This document shows positions 8,571-17,391 of a stretch of 64,000 nucleotides of DNA, piece after piece. The stretch spans positions 3,100,001 through 3,164,000 of the forward strand of contig NZ_CP032134.1 of the NCBI RefSeq assembly GCF_002165375.2, read 5' to 3'. Position 1 is the first letter of the stretch; each line of letters starts with the position of its first letter. This stretch comes from Acinetobacter chinensis (GTDB taxonomy: Bacteria > Pseudomonadota > Gammaproteobacteria > Pseudomonadales > Moraxellaceae). The notes beneath the pieces were generated by a model. That model saw nothing but the letters and a program-made list of their open reading frames with translations, was not told where the DNA came from and made no database searches. A program made the translations under genes and the position numbers.

Positions 8571-9092
8571 ATGCAACAGGCTTTATTAGGCGGTGGATGC
8601 TTCTGGTGTGTCGAAGCCGTATTTCTGCAGCTCAAAGGTGTGACTCAGGTCATCAGTGGTTATGCAGGCGGAAATACCGTTCAGCCCAGCTATGAAGATA
8701 TCTGTCGTGGCGACACCGAGCATGCTGAAGTCATTCAGGTAGAATTTGATGAAAATCAGATCAGTTATGAGCAGTTGCTGAATGTATTTTTTGCAACACA
8801 TGACCCGACTACACTGAACCGTCAGGGCAATGACATTGGGACTCAGTACCGTTCTGTGATCTATTATTATAATGATGAACAGAAACAGACCGCAGACCAG
8901 CTCATACAGCAACTCAAGGAAGAAGGTCTGGACATCGTGACTGAAGTCAGTCCTGTACCTGTGTTTTATGTTGCCGAAGAATATCATCAGAACTTCTTTG
9001 CCAGAAATCCTGCACAGGGCTACTGTAATTTCGCGATTCCACCGAAACTGATGAAACTGCAAAGTAAATTTCAGGAACTGCTCAAAGACTGA
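8571..9092 (+). CDS. msrA: peptide-methionine (S)-S-oxide reductase MsrA
   Basis: MsrA repairs the S-form of methionine sulfoxide in oxidised proteins using thioredoxin. The 173-residue protein has the catalytic motif GGGCFWC at residues 7-13 (nucleophile Cys10), SGYAGG near 37-42, and EVIQVEFD and YRSVIYY typical of the family. A Cys in the C-terminal GYCNF segment is the likely resolving residue. There is no signal peptide, so it is cytoplasmic. It has its own AAGGAAG ribosome binding site and is flanked by terminators on both sides, so it is probably monocistronic. Confidence 0.97.
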   Translation: MQQALLGGGCFWCVEAVFLQLKGVTQVISGYAGGNTVQPSYEDICRGDTEHAEVIQVEFDENQISYEQLLNVFFATHDPTTLNRQGNDIGTQYRSVIYYYNDEQKQTADQLIQQLKEEGLDIVTEVSPVPVFYVAEEYHQNFFARNPAQGYCNFAIPPKLMKLQSKFQELLKD

Positions 9093-9140
9093 ACACCGGG
9101 TTCATGCATAAAAAGTACACCCTTTATTCGCCATAAAATC

Positions 9141-9167
9141 ATCTGCTGTCCTCAGCAGATTTTTTAT
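9141..9167 (+). terminator. Rho-independent terminator after msrA
   Basis: ATCTGCTG pairs with CAGCAGAT around a four-base loop and is followed by six T's. Confidence 0.8.
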
Positions 9168-9303
9168 TGATGGATCCGTATTTTTCAGATCATCGCATCT
9201 GGTAATATCAAAAAACTGAAAATCTTAAACAAACAGTTGAAAAATATCAGGTTCATCTGCATAGTCAGACTCAAATTCCTGATCTTTAAAATAACGATAC
9301 AAA

Positions 9304-10083
9304 ATGAAAAAAACTGCCCTGATCCTCTCCATCTGTTCACTGTTTATGCTGTCTGCCTGCAGCACACCCGAACAGCGTGCCTTCAAAAAAGCCACCAAAG
9401 AAGCGCAATCCGGCAAAGTAGATGCCCAGATTCAGCTGGCGGACATGTATCTGAATGCTCAGGGCACTGAAAAAAATGTACAGGAAGCCACCCGCTGGTA
9501 TATTCAGGCAGCACAGCAGCAGGATACCCGGGCTTTTCAGTGGTTAAGACAGCAGGCACTTCAGGGAAATACTCAGGCAGCCACAACCATGACCCAGCTG
9601 ATTGAACGTGGTAATGTACATTTTGCCCAGTGGATGCTGACACTCGCAGAACAGGGAGACAGTCAGGCACAATACGCAGCAGGCTGGATGTATGACACAG
9701 GAAAAGGACTGATCAAAGATAAGAGTAAAGCACAGTACTGGTATCAGAAAGCCGCCGATCAGGGCAATGTATTGGCAAAACAGGTACTGGGAAATATGTA
9801 TTATTTTAATAAAATTCCTTCAGACGATCCAGAAACCGGTATCGAATATTTAAAAACAGCAGCACTGGAAAATAAAAACAATGATGCTGCGGTCAAAGTC
9901 GCACATTATTATCACTATGACGTCAGAGATGGACAACAGGCACTGAACTGGTACAGAAAATCTGCAGAACTGGGCGATCAGCATTCACAGCAGATGGTCG
10001 ATACCTATGAACAGTGGAAAAATGAAGGACCGCTTGAAATACCGACTGCTGAAAACTCAGAAACAGATCCATCAGCTGAGTAA
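9304..10083 (+). CDS. Sel1/TPR-like repeat lipoprotein
   Basis: 259 residues. The lipobox LSAC follows a short hydrophobic signal (Cys19). The mature protein is a solenoid of Sel1-like repeats: repeated A-x4-A-x-W(Y/F) and G-x2-A-Q patterns such as EATRWYIQAAQQQD, KAQYWYQKAADQGN and QALNWYRKSAELGD. Such repeats mediate protein-protein contacts, often in envelope or signalling complexes. The specific partner is unknown. A terminator follows directly. Confidence 0.85.
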   Translation: MKKTALILSICSLFMLSACSTPEQRAFKKATKEAQSGKVDAQIQLADMYLNAQGTEKNVQEATRWYIQAAQQQDTRAFQWLRQQALQGNTQAATTMTQLIERGNVHFAQWMLTLAEQGDSQAQYAAGWMYDTGKGLIKDKSKAQYWYQKAADQGNVLAKQVLGNMYYFNKIPSDDPETGIEYLKTAALENKNNDAAVKVAHYYHYDVRDGQQALNWYRKSAELGDQHSQQMVDTYEQWKNEGPLEIPTAENSETDPSAE

Positions 10084-10087
10084 ACAT

Positions 10088-10121
10088 TAAAAAAGGACTG
10101 CATCATGCAGTCCTTTTTTAA
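10088..10121. terminator. bidirectional Rho-independent terminator
   Basis: AAAAAAGGACTGCA pairs with TGCAGTCCTTTTTT; serves the Sel1 lipoprotein gene (plus) and the convergent hydrolase gene (minus). Confidence 0.85.
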
Positions 10122-10147
10122 CACAGTTTCATTGACGTTTTTATCAA

Positions 10148-10789
10148 TCAGGCTTTTACAGCAGTCTTCCAGCTGAAGTCCTGAGTCTGACCTTTCAGCG
10201 TCATGGTCAGCTGATCGCCCGGTAACAGTGCAGCCACACCCGCAGGTGTTCCTGTCATCACCACATCACCTGGTTCCAGGCTGAACACCTGACTGATATC
10301 GACCAGTAAAGTCCCGATATCAAACAGCAGCAGTGCAGTATCCCCTGACTGACGTAATTCATCATTGATATGCAGAGTGTAATGCACATCTGCCCAGTCC
10401 TTGATTTCTGAACGGCTGACCCAGTCGCCCAGCATACAGGAACCATCAAATGCTTTGGCACGCTCCCAGGGCTGTCCTTTCTTTTTCAGGTCATCCTGTA
10501 AATCACGTAAAGTCAGATCCAGCCCCAGTGTTACTGCGCCGATTGCCTCAAGTGCTCTGATCGGATCAGTTTCCTGCTTTAAAGGCTGATCAATACGTAA
10601 TGTCAGTTCACATTCATAATGACAGTTTCCCCACTCAGGGTTCCAGGAAATACCCTCATCGAGTGAAATCAGGCTGCTCGGCGGTTTAATAAATAACACC
10701 GGACGGTCTGGAATTGCATTTCCAAGTTCTTTTGCATGATCTGCATAAATGCGACCAATACAGACAATTTTAGATGGACGTGAACTCAT
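10148..10789 (-). CDS. fumarylacetoacetate hydrolase-family protein (acylpyruvase-like)
   Basis: 213 residues, the short single-domain FAH form represented by FAHD1/YcgM, which cleave acylpyruvates or decarboxylate oxaloacetate with a divalent metal. It starts with the IVCIGRIYADHAKELGN segment typical of this subgroup, has the metal-ligand pattern ECEL (Glu59, Glu61), a further conserved Asp in the GLDLTLRDLQ segment, and GDVVMTGTPAGVA near the C-terminus. No pathway genes are adjacent, so the physiological substrate cannot be read from context. Confidence 0.88.
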   Translation of the reverse strand: MSSRPSKIVCIGRIYADHAKELGNAIPDRPVLFIKPPSSLISLDEGISWNPEWGNCHYECELTLRIDQPLKQETDPIRALEAIGAVTLGLDLTLRDLQDDLKKKGQPWERAKAFDGSCMLGDWVSRSEIKDWADVHYTLHINDELRQSGDTALLLFDIGTLLVDISQVFSLEPGDVVMTGTPAGVAALLPGDQLTMTLKGQTQDFSWKTAVKA

Positions 10790-10913
10790 AGTCTGGCGTG
10801 CTCCTGTATTTCCATATCGCTGATTTGCACTTTTTCATGATTATTGTGCATCGTGCTCTTTAAGCACCTGCTCAGTTTAAACATCAGTATGAAAAAGTGC
10901 TGTTACATCTGTT

Positions 10914-11411
10914 TTACTTTTTAAATGTATTTTCAAATACAGTCTGATCAGCCTGAGTTTCAAAAGCACGTTTCGGTACAATCACCACAGTACGGCTTTT
11001 CATCTCAATCATATACGTCAGTTTACCAACAGCAAAATTCTGTACATCATGATAATGAATCATCTGTTTACGCCCATTGGCATACAGTTCAGCATGATCC
11101 TGATACAGATCCATACCCTGCTCACTTTTCCCGAACTGATATTTTACAAACTGGCGTTTAAACATCATCGGTAAAAACCAGTATCGCATAATGATCTGAA
11201 GTAACAGGAAAAAAGTACCCAGCGCAATATAGTAACGCCCTACGCCCTCAAACCCGATCATAAAGCCCCAGACAATAATACCTATACTGACCAGTGGGGT
11301 AATAAAGCGTGTAATCTGTTTTTTGCCAAAGGTAGCAAGGGAAAAACCATCCTGAGATTCTTCAAGATTCAGGTAATAACGCAAAGATAAAGCAGGCTTA
11401 GTCTCAGACAT
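10914..11411 (-). CDS. YcxB-like two-helix membrane protein
   Basis: 165 residues. Two membrane segments (about 36-54 and 60-77) are followed by a soluble C-terminal part that ends in VVIVPKRAFETQADQTVFENTF. The arrangement of two helices, a beta-rich region, and a VPKRAF segment near the C-terminus matches the YcxB-like family, which has no known function. It is divergent from the exported SRPBCC-like gene and separate from the FAH gene by about 125 bases. Confidence 0.6.
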   Translation of the reverse strand: MSETKPALSLRYYLNLEESQDGFSLATFGKKQITRFITPLVSIGIIVWGFMIGFEGVGRYYIALGTFFLLLQIIMRYWFLPMMFKRQFVKYQFGKSEQGMDLYQDHAELYANGRKQMIHYHDVQNFAVGKLTYMIEMKSRTVVIVPKRAFETQADQTVFENTFKK

Positions 11412-11567
11412 CGAACAATCATCAAATTGGCTATAACTGTTCTGGATTCTACACTGAATTTCCAGTTTTCCTCAGGTTTTTCCCTTTCAGATACATCATG
11501 TCACTACATTTTTCTGGAAAAATGGTAAAAATGACATTCAGAAAAATAAAAATGCAGATGGAACACT

Positions 11568-12866
11568 ATGCGCATAATGCAATGGAAACTGCTCCTGGTC
11601 ACGACACTGATCTGTAGCAGCAGCTGGGCGAAACTGACTGACTGGACCGACAATGTCCCTTCCAGTCTTTCACTGTTCAACAACAGTGCCGAAGAACTTG
11701 CGGGGCTGACTGCCAACCGTATTGTGATTTTTGCCCACCCTGTACAGCAGATTCATCTGCCCACCATGAAAAGCAATACTAAAACCTCAGCCCGTTTTTA
11801 CAGTGGTGCAGTGGTCATTCCAACCAGCAACCAGAACATTGCAAAACTGCTTTCCACCTACAGCGGTTATGCAGGGCTTTTTCCCACAGTGAAATCTGTC
11901 AGAATCCTGGAGCAGAAAGACAGTATCAGTCAGGTCAGATATTCCATTCATATCCCGACTCCAATTCCAGTACTGAACTTTAAAGAAAATATCACCATGC
12001 AGCATCATCTGACTGCAAACAGCATTTCAAGCCTGGTGATAGATGCACCGATTCCGTATGGTGCAGGAAAACTGGAATGGTTTGATCTGGGCAACAATAA
12101 AACCCTGGTGACGATTACTCAATGGGGCGACCTGACTCAGCCCAAAGGTTTTATTTTCAGTAAAATTTTAAAAGCATTGCCTGAAGTCCGGCTTGGTATG
12201 CCCGCTGGTACAGATGCTTTTCTGCTTGAAGCACTGCAACGCCGCTACAGACCATCCAGCGCCACGCCATTAAAAGCAGGTGAATTGCCCTATCCATCAC
12301 TGAACAGTCAGCAGATGCAGAAAATTGCCAGTCTAAGCCAGCAATCACAGGAACCTGTTTCTTTTATTCTGCCGCAAAATCAGGTGCCCTATACCCATGG
12401 TATGGAAAATATGCGTTTCACCACCAGCTACCAGTATTATGCTGCCACACCGGAAGCCTTACAACCCTGGCTGAAACCCACTGCATACAAAACGCTGTTT
12501 CCACGTCAGGTCAAACAGATTAAAAGCACCGCTGCAGGCAATAATGCAGAAGATGCTGCATTTAAAATTTCAGTCGGTCTGGGCGTGATCAGCATTCCCT
12601 TCGATTTTCAGATGCGCTTTCAATATCCTGATGCCACGCAGAACAGTTTTTATGCCAATGGTGGAGATTTAAAATTTGTGCGGGGTGCAATGCGGATCAT
12701 TCCACAAAAAAATGGAACCCTGCTTAATGTCATCAGCGCTGTAAAAATTGATGAAAAAGCTCCGTTTCTGCTCAGGGCAATGCGCAGTCTCCCTTATCAT
12801 GAGATACTGCCTGCTGTGGGTGGAAATACCGTTTTCACGTTAAAAATAAAGCAGAAACTGAAATAA
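11568..12866 (+). CDS. exported protein with two SRPBCC (START)-like halves
   Basis: 432 residues with a cleavable signal peptide (cleavage near SSSWA, residues 18-22). I do not know a named family for the whole protein. The first half has an SRPBCC-like pattern: VVIPTSNQNIAKLLSTYSGY near residues 83-102, then LFPTVKSVRILEQ, then SQVRYSIHIPTPIPVLNF. The second half repeats the order more loosely (YYAATPEALQPWLKP, TLFPRQVKQIKST, FKISVGLGVISIPFDF), with alternating hydrophobics and a final amphipathic helix in each. SRPBCC domains bind hydrophobic ligands, so a periplasmic lipid-binding role is a reasonable but untested guess. It ends at a strong terminator shared with the tRNA-Arg gene. Confidence 0.65.
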   Translation: MRIMQWKLLLVTTLICSSSWAKLTDWTDNVPSSLSLFNNSAEELAGLTANRIVIFAHPVQQIHLPTMKSNTKTSARFYSGAVVIPTSNQNIAKLLSTYSGYAGLFPTVKSVRILEQKDSISQVRYSIHIPTPIPVLNFKENITMQHHLTANSISSLVIDAPIPYGAGKLEWFDLGNNKTLVTITQWGDLTQPKGFIFSKILKALPEVRLGMPAGTDAFLLEALQRRYRPSSATPLKAGELPYPSLNSQQMQKIASLSQQSQEPVSFILPQNQVPYTHGMENMRFTTSYQYYAATPEALQPWLKPTAYKTLFPRQVKQIKSTAAGNNAEDAAFKISVGLGVISIPFDFQMRFQYPDATQNSFYANGGDLKFVRGAMRIIPQKNGTLLNVISAVKIDEKAPFLLRAMRSLPYHEILPAVGGNTVFTLKIKQKLK

Positions 12867-12896
12867 TTTTTTCATATTTGATGAATATTATAGACA

Positions 12897-12929
12897 CAAA
12901 AAAACCGCATAAAATATGCGGTTTTTTTC
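12897..12929. terminator. bidirectional Rho-independent terminator
   Basis: AAAAAAACCGCATA pairs with TATGCGGTTTTTTT. It ends the exported SRPBCC-like gene (plus) and the solitary tRNA-Arg transcript (minus). Confidence 0.85.
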
Positions 12930-12956
12930 ATTTTACATCTGTCGATGTAATCAAAC

Positions 12957-13033
12957 TGGTGCGCTCAGAGAGATTCGAACTCCCGACCCCTTAGTTCGTA
13001 GCCAAGTGCTCTATCCAGCTGAGCTATGAGCGC
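12957..13033 (-). tRNA. tRNA-Arg (anticodon ACG), copy 3
   Basis: A 77-nt cloverleaf with a 7-bp acceptor stem (GCGCTCA/TGAGCGC), D arm GCTC/GAGC, anticodon loop CTACGAA giving ACG, TTCGAAT T-loop and encoded CCA. The A34 is normally edited to inosine so that it reads CGU, CGC and CGA. It is identical to the two other copies at 13.5 and 13.6 kb, but stands alone with its own promoter. Confidence 0.97.
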
Positions 13034-13051
13034 GACGTCTTGATGGGACGC

Positions 13052-13079
13052 ATTATACGCCTTTTCACTTCGTTGTTAA
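13052..13079 (-). promoter_or_regulatory. sigma-70 type promoter for the solitary tRNA-Arg
   Basis: On the minus strand TTAACA is followed after 16 bases by a perfect TATAAT, 18 bases before the mature tRNA 5' end. Confidence 0.75.
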
Positions 13080-13344
13080 GTGCTTTTTAACCTGAATGTC
13101 ACTGAACGGATATATATTGGACGATTTCACTTTTATTCATACAAAAATTAAGCAATATATAATCTATTCCATATTTTAACTTTCATTTTTATATTCAAAA
13201 AATCAGAATCGTTCAACACGGGTCAATGACGATCATTTTTCTTGCTGACTCTCAGCAAACAGTTTCGGGTCAGCGGCCAGAAAATCAGACCTTTCATATC
13301 GTCTGTATTACAAACCACATTTCATTTCTTACAGGAAAACAGAA

Positions 13345-13443
13345 TTATTGCCTGTGCTGCACCCGTAAACTTAACCACAATGCAGCAAAGCTGTAAAACA
13401 TAAAACAATACAGTGCGAAGTATTCTGCCAGAAGCTGCATCAT
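13345..13443 (-). CDS. possible 32-residue aromatic-rich membrane peptide
   Basis: A small frame from ATGATG to TAA in the 489-base gap between tRNA-Arg copies. The product reads MMQLLAEYFALYCFMF and continues with a second hydrophobic stretch ending in LSLRVQHRQ, so it has one membrane-spanning segment with a basic tail. It lies downstream of the tRNA operon terminator. No clear Shine-Dalgarno sequence precedes it. It may be chance; the remaining part of the gap shows nothing else. Weak support. Confidence 0.25.
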   Translation of the reverse strand: MMQLLAEYFALYCFMFYSFAALWLSLRVQHRQ

Positions 13444-13471
13444 TCTGTACCTGTACAAAACCATCAGACAC

Positions 13472-13498
13472 AAAAAAATCGCAACATGTGCGATTTAA
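13472..13498 (-). terminator. terminator of the tRNA-Ser/tRNA-Arg operon
   Basis: On the minus strand AAATCGCA and TGCGATTT form an 8-bp stem with a five-base loop followed by a T-tract, 25 bases after the tRNA-Arg copy at 13523. Confidence 0.7.
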
Positions 13499-13522
13499 TA
13501 GTCATCCTGAAGATGTTCAAGT

Positions 13523-13599
13523 TGGTGCGCTCAGAGAGATTCGAACTCCCGACCCCTTAGTTCGTAGCCAAGTGCTCTATCCAGCTGAGCTATGAGCGC
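13523..13599 (-). tRNA. tRNA-Arg (anticodon ACG), copy 2
   Basis: 77 nt, the same sequence as the copies at 12957 and 13649, with encoded CCA. It is the last gene of the tRNA-Ser, Arg, Arg transcript. Confidence 0.97.
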
Positions 13600-13648
13600 A
13601 ATACTTGTGTTGCCTGCAAGGGCAATGCGTTGTAACGATTTAACTTAT

Positions 13649-13725
13649 TGGTGCGCTCAGAGAGATTCGAACTCCCGACCCCTTAGTTCGTAGCCAAGTG
13701 CTCTATCCAGCTGAGCTATGAGCGC
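13649..13725 (-). tRNA. tRNA-Arg (anticodon ACG), copy 1
   Basis: 77 nt, identical to the other two copies, with encoded CCA. It lies 16 bases after tRNA-Ser and 49 bases before copy 2 on the same strand. Confidence 0.97.
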
Positions 13726-13741
13726 GACATAAGTAAATCGT

Positions 13742-13831
13742 TGGCGGTGAGAGAGGGATTCGAACCCTCGATACAGTTACCCGTATGCATCCTTAGCAGG
13801 GATGTGGTTTCAGCCACTCACCCATCTCACC
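13742..13831 (-). tRNA. tRNA-Ser (anticodon GCT)
   Basis: A 90-nt class II tRNA with acceptor stem GGTGAGA/TCTCACC, a long variable arm (ATACGGGTAACTGTAT region), anticodon GCT in the loop after TCCCT and encoded CCA. It reads AGU/AGC codons. First gene of the tRNA operon. Confidence 0.97.
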
Positions 13832-13844
13832 GTAACGAGCCGCC

Positions 13845-13873
13845 ATAATACAAAGTTAAACCCGATTCAGCAA
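13845..13873 (-). promoter_or_regulatory. promoter of the tRNA-Ser/tRNA-Arg operon
   Basis: Minus strand: TTGCTG, 17-base spacer, TATTAT, ending 13 bases before the tRNA-Ser 5' end. Confidence 0.7.
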
Positions 13874-14098
13874 GTCATAGTGCTAAAAAAAATAAAGAAT
13901 TTCGCTCAATGAATTATTTTTTAAACAATTTGATGCTCAGGTACTGTTTTCTGTGGTTAAAAAACAATCCAGAGCACTCAGCTGCACTGTAAATCCACTG
14001 AAATGCCCCCATAAAACACATTATTGCAATCAATTACGTGCAGTCTTGTTCTGCATGTCTTATGCTTAACTTAATCTTCTGAACTGAAGCTAAAATAC

Positions 14099-16537
14099 AT
14101 GATGAAAAACTGGGAAGACCCTGAGGCAAAAGCCGAAGCACAACGTTATGAAAACCCAATCCCGAGCCGGACACTGATTCTTGAAACACTGGAACAGATG
14201 AATGCGCCACAGTCTCATGCAGACCTTGTCGAAAAATTTGATATTGCAGACCAGAAAAGTATAGATGCGCTGAGTCATCGTCTGAGTGCCATGGTTCGTG
14301 ATGGGCAGTTGATGAAAGATGGTCACAGATTTCAGCCTGCTGCTGAACTGCCAGAACATGAAGCAACGGTTTATATCAACTCGAAAGGATTTGGTACTGC
14401 CAGCATTGCCGGGCAGGATGATCTGATGCTGCCTGAACGTGAATTACGCCTGGTCTTTAATGGCGACCAGGTGAAAGTCCGTCAGACTTCAGTAGACCGT
14501 AAAGGTAAGGCATGGGGATTTATTACCGAAGTCCTGCAGCATCGGGTGAAACAGATTATTGGTAAAGTCACTGTTCACGAAGGCGAATACTTTGTTCAGC
14601 CAGGCAATCCCAATGCGCATCAGCCCATTACGCTGGAAAAGGAACTGATTGAACACGCTAAGGTAAATGTCGGCGACTCAATCCGTGTTGCGATTGATGA
14701 TTATCCAACCCGTGAAGAACTGGCGACTGGTCATATTATTCAGTCCATGGCAGATAAAGCCGACACTGAAATTATTATTCCACAGACCATTCTTGAGTTT
14801 GGTCTGCCTTATGAATTCCCTGAAGAAGTGATTGAGGAAGCTGAGCGGTTTAAAGAGCCGACTGCCAAAGACCGTGAAGGCCGTATAGATCTGCGTGATC
14901 TGCCTTTAGTCACGATTGATGGTGAAGACGCACGCGACTTTGATGATGCTGTCTATGCTGAAAAACGCCCTGGTGGGGGTTATCGCGTGGTCGTGGCAAT
15001 TGCAGATGTGAGTCACTATGTCCGTATTGGTAAACCTCTGGATGATGAAGCTCAGGAACGCGGGACATCGGTGTATTTCCCTCACTATGTTCTGCCTATG
15101 CTGCCTGAAGCACTCTCCAATGGCTTGTGTTCTTTAAATCCTGATGTAGACCGTCTGTGTATGGTCTGCGATCTGAATTTAAGCCGTGCTGGTCGTGTGA
15201 CAAAATTTGAGTTCTATCCATCTGTCATGCACTCTCAGGCACGTCTGACCTATACTCAGGTTGCTCAGTATCTGGATGGTGACAGTACTGCCGTTCCTGA
15301 AAACCGTGATGTACGCAAATCATTAAATACACTGTATCAACTGTATGAAACGCTGAAAGGTTTACGTGCAGAACGTCATGCAATGGAGTTTGAAACCGTT
15401 GAAACCTACATGACCTTCGATGAACTCGGTGGAATTAAAGAAATCCTGCCACGTTCACGTAATGTTGCCCATAAACTGATTGAAGAATGCATGCTGCTTG
15501 CCAACGTTGCAGCAGCTGAATACTGTCTGAAAAATGAAGTACCGATGCTGTACCGTGTGCATGAAGCACCTGAGTTTTCACGTATTCAGAAAGTAAAAGA
15601 CTTTGTGAAGTTACTTGGTCTGCCCTTCCCTGATCAGCCAACACAGGCAGATTACCAGAAAGTGATTGAAGCAACCAAAGACCGTATTGATGCGCCAAGT
15701 ATCCATGCTGTTCTGCTTCGCTCCATGATGCAGGCGTATTATGGTGCCAATAACCTGGGGCATTATGGTCTGGCTTATGAAGCGTATACACACTTTACTT
15801 CTCCAATCCGTCGCTATCCTGATCTGCTGTTACACCGTGCCATCAAAGCCAGTCTGACCACAAAGAAATATCCTCTTTCAGGTGCAGCACTGGACGATGC
15901 AGGAGAACACTTCTCTGCAACTGAACGTCGTGCAGATGAAGCCTCCCGTTCGGTCACATCCTGGCTGAAATGTCATTATCTGCAACAGCATCTGGGTGAA
16001 GAATTTGTCGGAACCATCAGTGCTGTTGCTGAGTTTGGTCTGTTTGTCACACTCAAAGACCTGTATGTCGATGGCATGATTCATGTCAGCCAGCTGGGCG
16101 ATGACTACTTTGTTTATGATCAACCAAGCCAGAGCCTGGTTGGACAGTCCCGTGGACAGACATTCAGCCTGGGAGATGAAGTTAAAATTAAAGTTGCAGC
16201 CGTCAATCTTGAAGAACGCAAAATTGACTTTGAACTGTTACAGCAGCTGACTCATGCTGGACGTGCCATCCGCAGTAAAGCTCCACGGGTTGCAAAAACT
16301 CAGGCTTCAGAGCAGGTTTTTTCTGAGCGTCCCAGCAGACAGACTGCAGCACCCACAGGCGACGAAAATGGTGAGCGACCTCCCATTAAAAAGAAGCCCA
16401 AAGGAAAACCCAGTTCTTACAGCAAAAAGCCGGGTAAAAACACTGCAGCTAAGTCTGAAGCAAAGGCTAAAGATAAAGTGAAGAAAAAGACGAAAGCCAA
16501 AAAGAAAAAATCCAATGCGAAAGCAAAGGATGAATAA
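14099..16537 (+). CDS. rnr: ribonuclease R
   Basis: RNase R is a processive 3'-5' exoribonuclease that degrades structured RNA and acts in rRNA quality control and trans-translation. The 812-residue product has the standard order: an N-terminal winged helix (about 20-80), two cold-shock-like OB folds, the RNB catalytic domain with DARDFDDA at about residues 277-284 (metal-binding aspartates), an S1 domain near 640-725, and a lysine-rich C-terminal tail. TSPIRRYPDL near the end of the RNB domain is intact. The gene ends at a strong terminator. Here rnr is not beside rlmB. Confidence 0.96.
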   Translation: MMKNWEDPEAKAEAQRYENPIPSRTLILETLEQMNAPQSHADLVEKFDIADQKSIDALSHRLSAMVRDGQLMKDGHRFQPAAELPEHEATVYINSKGFGTASIAGQDDLMLPERELRLVFNGDQVKVRQTSVDRKGKAWGFITEVLQHRVKQIIGKVTVHEGEYFVQPGNPNAHQPITLEKELIEHAKVNVGDSIRVAIDDYPTREELATGHIIQSMADKADTEIIIPQTILEFGLPYEFPEEVIEEAERFKEPTAKDREGRIDLRDLPLVTIDGEDARDFDDAVYAEKRPGGGYRVVVAIADVSHYVRIGKPLDDEAQERGTSVYFPHYVLPMLPEALSNGLCSLNPDVDRLCMVCDLNLSRAGRVTKFEFYPSVMHSQARLTYTQVAQYLDGDSTAVPENRDVRKSLNTLYQLYETLKGLRAERHAMEFETVETYMTFDELGGIKEILPRSRNVAHKLIEECMLLANVAAAEYCLKNEVPMLYRVHEAPEFSRIQKVKDFVKLLGLPFPDQPTQADYQKVIEATKDRIDAPSIHAVLLRSMMQAYYGANNLGHYGLAYEAYTHFTSPIRRYPDLLLHRAIKASLTTKKYPLSGAALDDAGEHFSATERRADEASRSVTSWLKCHYLQQHLGEEFVGTISAVAEFGLFVTLKDLYVDGMIHVSQLGDDYFVYDQPSQSLVGQSRGQTFSLGDEVKIKVAAVNLEERKIDFELLQQLTHAGRAIRSKAPRVAKTQASEQVFSERPSRQTAAPTGDENGERPPIKKKPKGKPSSYSKKPGKNTAAKSEAKAKDKVKKKTKAKKKKSNAKAKDE

Positions 16538-16545
16538 TCTGAATT

Positions 16546-16572
16546 AAAAAGAGCGCTTCGGCGCTTTTTTTG
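16546..16572 (+). terminator. Rho-independent terminator after rnr
   Basis: GAGCGC-TTCG-GCGCTT tetraloop hairpin with A-tract before and T-tract after. Confidence 0.9.
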
Positions 16573-16607
16573 TTTATGATGATTGAAATTTAACAACAAA
16601 ATCTGTC

Positions 16608-16967
16608 ATGGCAAAAAATTTGATCACAAAATATGATCATCACTATTATCTGATTTTCATTCTGTCCATTTCAGCCATCAGTGCAGCTTATGCAGTTTCA
16701 TTTGTTAATTTTCATGCAACAGAAGCTGTCAATATCTTTGCTCTTTGTGCATCAGTCATACTCTATGCTGTTATCATTCTGTACTTCTGTTCTTTATACA
16801 GAAAACAGCAATGGATCATTCCCCGTTCGTGGCGAAATTTCCAGAAACGACCGTTGCTTTATTGTCTGATCATATTCCCCATCTGCTTTATCCCGGTCTG
16901 CTGGCTTAATTTTTCTCAGCTTTTTCCTATGTTTTATACGAAAATCACTGGAATTAAATCGGTTTAA
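16608..16967 (+). CDS. small membrane protein of unknown function
   Basis: 119 residues with three hydrophobic segments (about 14-35, 42-62 and 83-105). No family recognised. It has no clear Shine-Dalgarno sequence before the ATG and lies 35 bases after the rnr terminator, so expression needs its own promoter. Base composition is more AT-rich than the neighbouring genes. Confidence 0.5.
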   Translation: MAKNLITKYDHHYYLIFILSISAISAAYAVSFVNFHATEAVNIFALCASVILYAVIILYFCSLYRKQQWIIPRSWRNFQKRPLLYCLIIFPICFIPVCWLNFSQLFPMFYTKITGIKSV

Positions 16968-17108
16968 ATTTTAACAGCACATACAAAAGAACATCACTTT
17001 AAGAAAAAAACAACTTACTGCCTATCAAACAAATACTCCTGCTTACCTGTTTTAAGATCAGTGATCAGGAGTTTGAGCAGTACCAGAACAGAAAAGTCAT
17101 GTTACAGA

Positions 17109-17374
17109 TCACCAGCCAGAAAAGTTCACTCGGAACCATTGTCCACTCGATTGATCATATTCGAGTGTCCAGGAGCAGTCATTTGCAATGAGTCTGTATC
17201 CAGTCGAAATAAACAGATAGAGTGACGGCTTTTACTGACTTTAATACCGATCCATTTTCAGCATCATTTAAATCCAGTCTGAAAATGTATGAAATCCTGC
17301 AACACTGTTTAAATTTATTGTCAAAGCTTGATTTCCCCGTTCAGAAGCCCTACATCTATAAATAATTCAGGACA
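17109..17374 (-). pseudogene. possible remnant of a decayed gene
   Basis: The 424-base gap between the small membrane protein and opdA has no intact gene. On the minus strand two abutting open runs in different frames look protein-like. The first reads ...LFIDVGLLNGKSSFDNKF... through VTLSVYFDWIQT. After a shift the second continues LIANDCSWTLEYDQSS and then GQWFRVNFSGW before a TGA. There is no start codon at the beginning of the first run. The best reading is a fragment of a small gene that lost its start and took a frameshift. A chance pair of open runs cannot be excluded. Confidence 0.3.
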
Positions 17375-17391
17375 TTATCTGGCATAAAGAC

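Noticed and set aside
13413..13595. A 60-codon plus-strand ORF over the tRNA-Arg gene
   Set aside because: Most of it is the antisense of a tRNA gene; the tail REIRTPDPLVRSQVL is the well-known false peptide from such regions.
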